Shown: one piece after another, positions 49,501-61,500 of the stretch
How positions within the stretch are numbered: position 1 is the first letter of the stretch
Layout: every line of letters begins with the position of its first letter
Notes under the pieces: generated by a model
What the model was told of the DNA's origin: nothing
Databases searched by the model: none
Seen by the model: only the letters and a program-made list of their open reading frames with translations
Program-made: the position numbers and the translations under genes
Source: Sisyra terminalis
Lineage: Eukaryota > Arthropoda > Insecta > Neuroptera > Sisyridae
Assembly: GCA_958496175.1 (NCBI GenBank)
Contig: OY292275.1
Coordinates: 34,673,701 to 34,737,700, forward strand
DNA: 64,000 nucleotides
Reading direction: 5' to 3'

Positions 49501-52500
49501 TTGAAATATTTTAAAGAATATTGGTACATTGGATCAATTTCAGCTAGCTGAGCAACTACAAAGTATAACACTGAGCCGCGTGTTGCTACTGTTCGATATT
49601 TTTCACGAGCAACTGATATTTTTTCTTCAGTTGCTTCTCCTTCAATTAATCGCGCCGCAATAACAGCCGAAGTCTCTTTACTTTCGTTCAAAGTTTCAAT
49701 CAATTCTTCATCATCGAGTATATTACCTTCAGACGCAAATAGGAGTTTTAAAATTTTATCTTCAATTGCCAACAATTGTGCTTTATCATTATTGATTCGC
49801 ACAATACATTCAGTACGTAGTGTTTCTAAATCTGGGCGTTCTAAACGCACAACATCACTAAAAAGAGTTAAAAAAAATCAAATAATTATCAAAAATAATC
49901 ATTTTAGTTTATAATTACGCTAATAACTGATCTTCTAATCCTGAAGGAGTAACCGTAAAATTAACAATTGTTACTTGAATACAAACTTCAGGTAAATAAT
50001 GAGGATTTGCTAATTTTGTTGTTATATAAAGACGAAAATTCATATCATATTCAACATCAGAATCCCCTAAACGAATCATAACTCTTCCTCCCTACGATAA
50101 TTTTATAAATTGTTTAGTAAATGTACATATGATTATGAAACTATGCAAAATATAATTACTTGAATGGTAGTCTGTTTCATTAAAATTGGAGATAAAGTTG
50201 GATCTAATTTTTCACCAACTTCTTCCAACAATATAGGCATTCCAATTCTAATTCCAGCTTCCAAAACTCTCATAAAGTTCGCATCCGTTAATTTTGTTAC
50301 TTTTAATCCATTTGGTCCTTCCATGGTTTTAATCCATCTATTGGCTTGTTCTTGAGGATCAATCATCAACGGCCAACGACCAGCTTGCGTTACGAAGATA
50401 GCATTTTCGGTTGAAACTGCATCTTTCGGTAGCCCACATGTATTCCACATACGGATTTCATAAGGATCTGCTAAAACTGTGATTAAACTAAATGACTCTG
50501 AAAGGGGGATGTCCTCATTTTTAAGAGTCTGAAGCCATAATTCAATCAATTCAGCTCGATACAACAAAGTAAAAGCTCCTAAATAAGCGACTGAGCCTGC
50601 AGCAACTAAAACATCTCCAACTAAGTTAACTAGTTGTTTTCCAAAGTTCTAAAAAAAATCAATTCATATAAACTGTAATAGACATTAACTTTATCTACTT
50701 ACGACAACCATTTGTTCCCAACGACCTTGTTCATCTCCTAAGGCTGAGGTTAATTTACCTGCTCGAATTAATCGCCCTGCTGTAACATCCATAACATCTT
50801 TTAATTCCTGCATTTCATCCAAAGTTGATTGATAGTTTGCTTGCAATTTTTCTATTTGAGCTTCTACATCTGCCAACATTTTTTGTTTAGCTCGTAATAC
50901 AGACATAACAGCATTTAGTTCAGTTTCAGCTTCTTTTTGCCTAATAAAAATAATGATAGAAAAATATTTCTAGAATGAATGTAAATTGTATTATTTCAAT
51001 ACTTTTGCATTTTTGGTCCAACAACTTTGTAAACTTTTGCATAAGCATCAATTGCAATTACCCACATACACATTGATCGACACACTTTTGATACTACAGC
51101 GACCACATCGGGTACAAAGTCTTTGTGTTCCAAATACGGAATTAACTTTTTTAAAGTAGCATCTTTTATGTTATTTTTATCATATTCCTGTAATCTTTTC
51201 AGGAAATTGTCACCCATCACTTTCTTAGCCGCATCCCAGTCAGTCCTTAATTAAAAAAAAATCAATTGCAAATCTTTAAAATGAATATTTCATTAAATAC
51301 TTACTTCACTCCTAGTAAAATACAAACTGGTTCCATAACCCATTTAACCATAGCGGGTGGTTTTTGGAAAACTCTCAATTCGTTAATGTCAGCTTTATTG
51401 AGAGAATCGAGAGCTTTTGCCGCTGCTTCCATTGCTGGTAAAGCTTTATCTAAATCCCGTTGCGCATCATCAGCCAACTCTTGAGTAATTGCAGCTTTTT
51501 CCTTGGCTTCAGCTTCATCTGCAAGAACTGTTACTTTGACTTTATCCGCTTCCGTCTGTTCTTTAGTCAATGTAACTACTAAATCTGCGACAGCCTGTGA
51601 TTTCTTTTTTAACGTTGGCTCCATAGCAACTAATTCAGCTTTCATTGAATCAACGACCGAATTAGTTTCGTAAAGTTTCTTCAACCCATTGGCTATACGT
51701 TCTCTCATTTTTATAATTTTCTCATATTTTTTATTTAACATGTCTCTATAAAGTTTCAATAACTCTAAATAACTACTCGGAGTTGTATAATAGTAACGTC
51801 TCATCTCTTGATAAAATCGAACCGTCATATTTTCAACGCTTTGATGCATAGTTTCACAAATTTCTGAAAGTTTCTTTGGCAAAACTGTGTCATCGGGATC
51901 ATCAGGGGATATTTTTTGTAAAGCGTTCTCGGCTACTGATAATAAAGCTTCAGCCGGCCATTTTGTAAACCAATCGATCGAACAACAGTTAACTAATGAA
52001 GGAAACATACGACATCGACGACGAAAGGCATCCCCAACAGGACTCATACATAATGCCAAATGCAAATTTGCTCGAACTTTACTGATGAAGAAATCATACA
52101 TTCCATCACGAGTCGCATCTAAAATTCCGGCTTGTTTGGCCACATCACGAATTCCTACTTGCACTTTTTCATATTCATCTGCTTCGAACAGATTTGGTAC
52201 ATCACCAGAATTTAAAATATTGTTAATGTCTTCAACGAATTCTTCTTGAACAATTTGCGTGTCAGTAAAAATAAAAACGGTTTGTTGGCTAAGACATCCA
52301 GCGTTATAAAACATTTTTCTTAAATCTTCAAAAAATGAACTATGATCATAAGATCGTGTAAGTTCAATTTGAACACATTTACATCCATTCAAATGTGATG
52401 CTAATTTAGTAAGACTTTGCTTTCCCATACCTCCAACTCCAACCAAAAGAGCATTACCACGCTCAGAACGAATAACTCGAGCTAATCTAGTACAATGTTC

Positions 52501-55500
52501 TACAGCATCCTGAAAGAATATTAACTGCATTCCTTTTGTTGCAATTAAATTATAATCGTCTAAATATTCTTTCAAAATGGATTTTAACTTTTCTAAATCA
52601 GTTATTTCTTCATATAAACGTTCTTCTTTTGGAACAGTAGGATTTATAAAGTCTCCAAATAAGAGTAAAGGTGGAGTTGTAAGATACTGGCCAGGAACCA
52701 TTTCTGGTAAAATTAACACAGGGGCTCCTAAATTTCTTCCGCAAATATCACGTAGTAAATAATAAAAATAACTTTTATCTTCCATGGAAATTAAACGATC
52801 GTGAAATACACGCAAACATTCATGGAAGAACAAACGACGCATAATCGTTGGTTCTCGTAAAGTTCCTGAATCAGCTTGAAGAACCCCTTGAACGCATTTG
52901 GATAAATCTCTCAAGTTGAAAACATAATGTGATTTTGCTGGAGTTGGTAAAAGGTCTTGAGCAATTCTTTCGTATACCTCCACAGCGGCATTAACTAATG
53001 GTTCTGCCATTTCTTGAATTTCTTTGGCAAAGTCATCAAAAAATCCTCTCAGTATTGCTTTGAAGATAACTTTCATTGCAGGGGCATCTGGCGATGGAAT
53101 TGATAGCATTCCAAAATGTCGTACAAAACGTGCTGTTAGAGGATTACGTCCTCCGCCTGGAGGTGCACAAGCACATGTTAACGTTACATCAACTATGTTT
53201 TTCCAAAATAGTTTTTCTCGATCATATAATCCTCCGAAATCTAAAAATTGCCGCAGTAATTCAATTGGTGCTTGTGATCCATAAGTGTCCAATTTAGGCA
53301 TATTAACATCGTCTACAAACACGACAATCTTTTTCCCATAAGGAGCTCCAAGCAGAGTTTTCCGCCGTTTTTCCAACTTTAATTCTAGAATTTCTTGTGT
53401 TCGTGCACTACTGGTTTGAGCAGAAAAGTTCAAGGTGACAGGAACCCATACTCCGGTAGCCAAAAGAGTGTTTAAGACTGACTTTGCAATAACTGATTTT
53501 CCTACACCAGTGTCTCCCGTGAACATAATTGGCTTATTGACAAACAACATTTTTTCCATAATATATCCAAATCGAACTGTATCTGTCGTTGGTACAAGCA
53601 TTTCAAAGAATGGAAGCAAAGGATCATAGATAAATTCTGGCATTAGTCTCCACCAGTTATCCATCTTCTTTGTTTGCGTATTTAAAAATAAGTTCCATAA
53701 ATCAGAAGAAGTTGGTATTTGGGCAATTTCATCCTCACCGAATTGTTTTTCATGGACAAAAACTTCAAATTTGTTTCTTGTACTATCTGTTAAATTTCCT
53801 CCAACTCCCCAAATATACGAAAAAGCAAATGCTTGAGCAAGATAAGTTTTTAATCTACTTTTGTCCATGCTTTTATCTATACTTCCAGGCTGCGTTAAAA
53901 TACTTTCCATCAAGGAACATACCATTGTCGCTTTACTAATATCAACTTGATTAATAGCATGTTCACAATATTTTTTTATAAAAACAAACCCCTCCTCAAT
54001 ATATTTATCAAATAATTCATTCAGTACAAACTCTTTGATATCTTCACTTAACATGGTTTCTTCAAATTTTGTGATCCAAGTTCTTACATAAGGCATCCAC
54101 TTCAGTTCCTCAGCATCAATGTATACCATACCACAACGACTTACTGTAGCTGGAGATGCTTGTGCTAAATCTTGCACTTCAAATACCATGTGAACATATG
54201 GAGTTAACTTAATTCTTTCGGAATTTGCAAGACATAACATTTTATTATCATCTAACACCGTGTTCATATTTTCAATCCAAACTGCATCTACCGGACCATC
54301 GCAAACTACCCATTGATGTGATTCGTTTCCTGTCTATTAAAAATAGAGGAAATACTTTGAAAATTTGGGAAAAAATTAAAGACTAAATAGCTTACAGTGA
54401 CAGCGACTCTCACATAAATTCCCAAAAGTCCATCTCGCCATTCCATTGTAAAAGGGTTAACCTCACCATATAATTCTCCCATCGTTACAGATTTAGGATT
54501 TAATACGTATGTAAAAACAGGTTGGAAAAAAGGTCCAACTATTCCATCACTATGCATTTTGGTCAAGGCCAAGTTTAGAATCTTTACATATATTTTATAT
54601 TAATAAAAGTTATAAAAATATTTTATGTATTTTGATACTTTAAGAACCGTTGTTTTTCCACCACCCGTTGGGCCGACTAACATAACACCCCATCGGACAA
54701 TCATTGTTTCGTATAATTGGATTACTTTACGTATTTGGGTGCTCTCAGTTTGAAGACCTAAAGAAAGCATTACATCTTCAATAGCGGTTAAGAATATCCC
54801 ATAATCAGGTTCTGGTAAAACCACACCGGGAAATAAATCACTTAAAATACCCTTGAAACAAAAAAAAATATAGGAAAGTTTAAACTAAATAGTATGTAAT
54901 AATGTAAATAATGTAATAATACCTGAAAAAGCACAGCATCATCTGCAAGAAATTTAGGTAAATTGGAGTCTTTCAATGCTCTAATAAGCACAACATCTTC
55001 ATTTTTGTCTGGATTAGATCGTTTCAATGCTCCAGCCATAACCAACACACTTTTTACTGCTCTCATTCCAAAGTCATAATGATCTTGTTGAGACAACTGT
55101 TCACTACAAAGTTTGTACATGTTTACCATTTTTTGTGCCAAAACTTTCGAAGATTCAAATCCTTCAGAGTATAGAGTTACTTCCGCGATTAATCCTAATT
55201 ATTGAAATCGTAGTATTAATGCTAAATTAATTTTTAATATAAGAATATTTACCATAATCAGGCACCATCATAGATATCGGACGGAATAGAGCTTTCAAAT
55301 TATCTGGCAATTCTGTTCGTCCAGCGTATCCTGGATTCATTGTAATAAAAGCGGCACAAGATCGAACCAATTTAATTTCGCGTCCTTCAAACATAAAACG
55401 TTTTAAACCAGCTACTTTCGCATTTCGAATTGTAATCAGTTGCTGTGCTATTACAGACAGCACTTCGATATCAATACGATTAAATTCATCAAAGCAACAC

Positions 55501-58500
55501 CAAGCTCCTGATGTGGCCAAACCCGAGAAAAATTTTCCCATCATCTTATAATCAAGACCTTCCGAGCAATTAAATACAACACATTGAATCGCCAATGACT
55601 TGGATAAATCTTTCGTCGTTTCCGTTTTTCCTGTTCCGGCTGGACCAGCAGGAGCTCCTCCTAAATCCAATTGTAACGCTCCCATTAAACATAAATAACA
55701 TCGATCTGTTAAAGGCGTTATAACTAAACATCCACCCGCTCCTAAATATTCATATCCATAAACGTAAAGAGAATTAGACATTCGAGCAAGACAATTGTCG
55801 ATTTCTTTGTCCCAATAATATCGAATCATCTTCAACCATTCAAAATCGTTGCTTGACTGCACTTTATTTGTAACTAAAAGCGTAATTGTATCTCTCGCGT
55901 GTACATCAATTGTAATCAATGCGATCAAAATTTTCCGTACAACTTTATCTAAATCTCGACGAACCATTGACGCCAATTGATTTAAATTTTTGATATTTAT
56001 TATTTCGAATTCCGTCATGTCCGCAACTTTGGTTGCGGAATGATCCAGTATCAAATGGACTTCTTTGGCCCACATTATTTGGGACACCGTCAATATAATT
56101 TGGTTGGGATGTCTCTGAAGCCACGTTTCTCGATCAGTTTCTCCGTGATCTTGGATTGAGGCTTTCATTTTTCGTCGTAACGATATAAACATTGCTTCTT
56201 CTACTTTGCACAGCCAATCTTCCACATTTCCACGAGCTTTCAAACCTTTACCAAGATCGACTCGTTCGCCTTCTGGAGAAATCATTGCCACAATATCAGT
56301 AGTTTCTACAACGACTGCGTCAGGATTTATAGGTTTATCTGCCTGGAAACCTTCTTCGTCTTCTTCTTCATTCAATATGCGTTTACCAAACTCTAACTTG
56401 GCAATTGCGTCAAAACATTTTCTTAAGTGAGGCTGAACAGCGTGAGGATTTCTTGTCTACAATAAGAAAGATATCAAGTGTATATTTGAATGAATGATTA
56501 GTTGGTTAATAAAAAAAACAATGTATGTACTAAGGTACGTGCGTTAGAAGTTATACTTATTTGTCGTAATTAAAAAATGTTTTTAATCCACTGCCATAGC
56601 AAATTACGGTAGTGCCTGAAATGGTACATCAGTTATTAGTAGTTTGTGATAACTAAAATTTTTAACGTAATTTTTACTTTTAATGTCAATATAACAGGCA
56701 AATGTATGCATTGGGGTAAAGACAGAGAACAAAGAATGTCATACATACATGTGCCTTCACACATACATGTGAGTGTAATACAGATGTAATAATTATTGTC
56801 TCAAATTTCAATTAACTGTTTGTTGTCATTGGTTTCAACTGTTACTTCGTTTTCATTCAATTACCGATTTTTACCATTTGTCACTTTTATCAGTATTGAG
56901 CTTTGAATATTTCCCAGAACGTTACTAGTTTTCAAATAATTTATTTGCGATTTAATTGTTAATTCAATTCCAATATCGTATACCGAATTTGCTCTTTTAC
57001 TGGTAAATATTCATCATGACATGATTTACTCACGAATCAATTTAAAAACAAAGTATAAAATGCAACGTTGCCTAATATTGATGTCATTAAACGGGACATG
57101 AGCCAAATTGGCTAATCTATATGGCTATAATGGCTATATATTCTATATAGTATTTCACAATATTGTACATAATTGACTATTTACAGTCCCTGGCCATATT
57201 ATTAGACGCACTTAAACCCATTAAAAATATGGGGAAATTGCTGAAGAAAAATGTAGCTAAAGCGGTGGTCACAACATAAACATAGACCTTAGAAAAAATA
57301 TTCACGTATGGAATCATAATCCACAAATACAGCCGAAGGTATTATCTTACATAGTCAGCATACTGCGCAGAATGGGAACTTAAATATCAGTAAACGGGCT
57401 TTCAATTAAACTTTTAACAATTCAGCTCACCATAATTAGGATATTAATTAATTTGATGCAAAAAAATTTTTAATAAATATGATTTTTGGTCACCCTAATT
57501 GGTAATAAGCGTAATAAATAAAATTTGTACAGAAAAGTTAAACCCAATCAAAAATATGGACCCAAAATAAAAAAGCTCTTACTTCAGGTTTTATACAAAA
57601 CCTTTAGTGCGTCTATTAATATGACCAGGGACTGTACACAAATTTGTATCTTACATATATGAATTAACTGTTTATCAATACAGCATGGGTCACTTGTTCG
57701 AAAAATACTTGTCGAAAATATTTACCATATAGAAGTTTTTTATAGATACAGCTTGTTTAAAAAGTCAATTGCGTGTAACTACAACATGTACAATCTAGCG
57801 ACGATTAATAATATGAAATAGCGACGGAGTACAAATTAAATTAAAACAATAGAAATTGTTTACTTTTATATTTTTGTATTGAAACTGATTTTTAATTCAA
57901 ATATAAAAAAACATAACTTTCTGGCACTTTTTAACTTCGTCGTCGATCATTTCAGTTGGTTTCACCTACCGAATAACAAAAAACCTGTGCTAGCAGCCAA
58001 CTTGGTCGACCTGATTGCGTTTGTTAGTACTAAGCAAATCGCTCCCAAAAATCGGTCAGCTTACACTCGCTTGAAGTTTCTCGCTAACCGTTTGTGAGCA
58101 ACTTTCTACTGTAGCGCAACAACGTTACATTTTATTAAACATTCAATCTGATTATTTTTTCATAACGACGCTAAAGAAGTATAACTTCAAAAATTGTTTT
58201 TTGTAATTATCAAGAAATATGAAATATGGTGGTAAAGAAGAACTATTTACTTGAGCAAGAATTTCCAAAAGTTCGTCATTGGAAAGAAAATAAAATCGCG
58301 GGAAAGCGGTTCGTTTTACTTCCAAATATGCTTCTAAACATTTCATGATTTGATCTAAAATTTGATTGGCACGTTGAAAAATCTCTAATGTTCCGGGATA
58401 TAAGGCGGCCTGCATAGCTAAAGGGACTTTTGCCGTACGGCGCATTATTTCTTTCCATTGCTTATCAATCATTATGAACATTTTTGCTTCTGTCGGCAAT

Positions 58501-61500
58501 TGACGTTGAATATCTGGAGCAGAAAAAATCACTTCTAAATACATCCATTGCTGCTGCACACTCGTCCATTCTTCCTATTAATTAAATTTAAAAAATATAC
58601 AATAAATATTAACTAGTAAAGTAATATTTCAACGCACTAAAGTTCTAGCAAATAAATCTAATTGACGTAACCATTCATCAACGCGCGGTTTTATAGGTCC
58701 CACATTTCTGGAACTGTTGATTGTGTTTATTGTTATGAAACTTTCATCGAGTATTGCCTGAACCTCTTCTGTACTGCCCAGAATAAATACATCTTTGCTA
58801 TCCTTATGGTTGATAACACTGAATTCTAGACCTTTCCAGTTGTCCTCGACTTTTTTCAGCATACCTTCCAAACTTGCTTCGGAACTGGCTTGTCCAGCCA
58901 CTTCTAATAACTCATCTGGATAACTAAACACATGTAATTTTTCCAGAAGTTGTAGTGTAACTGGAACGTCTGGACGAAATTTATGTTTTAAAATATCCTC
59001 AATTCGAGCCCAATGACGTGGTCGCAACGCTGGATTTCTCAAATAAGTAATAACTGGTAGTTTATCTTTCATCAGTTCGACACTTTCTTTAATCATGGGA
59101 ACAATAGCATTTTCTGGTAGTCCTTTTTCTAGCATAGCGATATTTTTCATGTTTCTTGCCGTTAAATTTTGCATTTCTTCCGGATCAAGTTGATTGAATG
59201 GATTTTGGTACCACTCATCAATTGTCTGTTTCCATGAGGTAAGAGTTTCCCAAAGGAGAATTCGAAGCTTCACATCGTTCAATGTTTGGTCCAATATTTC
59301 ATAGCGTGTTACTTCCAACTATAAAAATATCAAATTAAAAAACTTGAATTATTTGATGAATTTTTCAACTTACACGATAAGTTTTCTGGTATGCACGATA
59401 AGAATTGGCTTTAGCCTGAAATTCTTTTAATTCTGTATCGATTCTTGTCAATGTTTTCATTACTTCATCAGAATCAGATTTAATATTTAACAGCCATGGT
59501 TGCTGAAAACAGTAGATAGAATTGTTATTTGTAAAAGTAATTTCAATTTTTAAAAAAATCTAATACCAAAACATCTTGTCGTAAAATTGTAACTTGTTCA
59601 AACAACGTAACAATATCTTTCATTATGCATTTACTTAAGTTATTAACGACTTTTTCTTTCTCAGAAATGCATTGATCTGAAAAGTTTCTTAAATTCGTAA
59701 TGATAGAACTAGCATTAAGGTAAGTTTCCATGTCATCTACAGGAATAGGAATTCCATATTCATCCATAATATCGTAAAGTTCTTTTGCATAATCCAACTC
59801 AGACTCAATAATGTCTACATTCATTGTAATTTTATCCAAATAATCCAAATAATCGACAAATTCTTGAGTTGTAGTTGGTTCTTTACTTAAATATTCAGTA
59901 GCGTCATCAACTTGCTGTAAAAGACTGTCCACTTTTTCTTTTCCAATTCTAAAAATTATTTGCACAGTAAGTATATAGTTAAAAAGTTATAAATTATAGT
60001 AAGTTTTGCATTTACATTGGAGTTGTTTGTTCAATGACAGCCAAAAGTGATTCGGGTTGAGGTTGGGCAGTTACTTTAATTCCTCCAATTTTTAAATAAA
60101 ACAATCCTAATGATTGCTCCTCAATGATATTATCTATCACGTCTAGCTCATTTGTATATCTTTTACACCATAAGCGAAATAACTCCAAATCTATTTGTTG
60201 ATATTTCAAAATTTATAAACGAAATTATTAAATTGCTTGATGTGTAGACATACTTCTTTCGTTCACAATAGCATCACGATCCATAGCACAATCTTCTGCG
60301 AAAAAAATACGGATTGGTTCAAATCTTTTTATATACATGTTCATTGCATCCCAATTTTTATTTAAGTATGCAAATATTTGAATCCGTTGGTCTACGATTT
60401 CAACATCTAAATCCAAAACAGCTTTTAAAGATGGTCCGTGACCGCATAACCGATCTTCGATTTTTCCATTTATGATTGGCCTACATAAATAATTTATTCC
60501 ATAATAATTATTTAAATTGAAAAAATAGAAACGTACGTTGTAAATGGATCGAATGCAGTATCGTTAATAAAGGGTTCCATTCCATCATAAATGATTTCAT
60601 CCCAAAAATCAATTAAATTGTTAAAAGCTTGCATGAAAATTTCCCGAGACGGATCAATTGTGAGACATTCGGGCGATAACAGTAATTCGAAATTAAACAG
60701 TGGGTGTTTGGGAGCATTTTTTGGACGGGGAACTTCAAGTACTGCTGTTACATCCATACCCTCAAGATCTTCCTCCGATGGCAAAAACTGTATTTGCTTC
60801 CTCAACAACAACTCAAAATCTCGAAATGAATTCACCATTAGTAAATGTAGCATATGAACCGTAATGAAATCGGAGAGCATCAAAAAGCTAATAATTTGGA
60901 TTAGTCTAATGTTTTTTTTTTTTATATAGTATCAGTTTTACTTGCAAATTTTTTCACACTGTCTTCTTTTTTTCGCTTGATCGATGTAGGAGAGTTTAAC
61001 ATGAGCTGATTTATTCTGGGATCGTACTCCAGCTATTTGTACTGTCGTTTGCTTTTCTTCTATTGAAAATCCACTAAAGTTAAGAGCTTCATGCGATGAG
61101 TTTAATAAAAGTTGTTTTGCTAGACTTCGATACTCCACTAGTTTTGATTTGATTAATTCTATTTGACCAAGCTAAATAATGAAATAATTATTGTTTTTTT
61201 CTTAATTTAAATTAAAAAAAATGAAATGATAGAAGGTAGTACATAGACGTAGCCAGAATTTTGGTCAAGGAAGAGCAAACCAGGAAAAACAACATGCACC
61301 CCGAAAAAAATTGGGCTAAAGTCCCTTTTAGCACAGTCAAATCTGGCAACATTGTATTTTTTATTTTGTTTCTATTCTATTTGCGATTTTTTGTGAATTC
61401 AATTCCTATATGGTATATTTTTTTTTGTGACTAAATTTTCATTGGGGGTAGATTTATTCGCGAATTAAATTAAAAACAAAGTAGATAATGCAACGTTGCC

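Larger units (their letters stand above)
56457..58250. other. Dynein intron 13 (1.8 kb), filled with mobile-element debris
   Basis: The longest intron of the dynein gene. It holds a segment like 26610-26690 (56797-56880), a hairpin family A copy (56937-57115) and a Tc1-like MITE (57184-57634). Repeated ACATACATGTG units lie at about 56745-56772. The plus-strand frame at 57879-58097 is antisense to the gene and shows no motif. Splice sites at both ends are sound (GCTCAA|GTAAAT and TTGTAG|ACAAGA). Confidence 0.8.

Noticed and set aside
51887..53939. Several plus-strand frames of 60-120 residues opposite the dynein exons
   Set aside because: They are antisense shadows of the dynein coding sequence.
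57879..58097. 72-residue plus-strand frame in dynein intron 13
   Set aside because: Antisense to the gene, no motif, no splice partners or repeat match.
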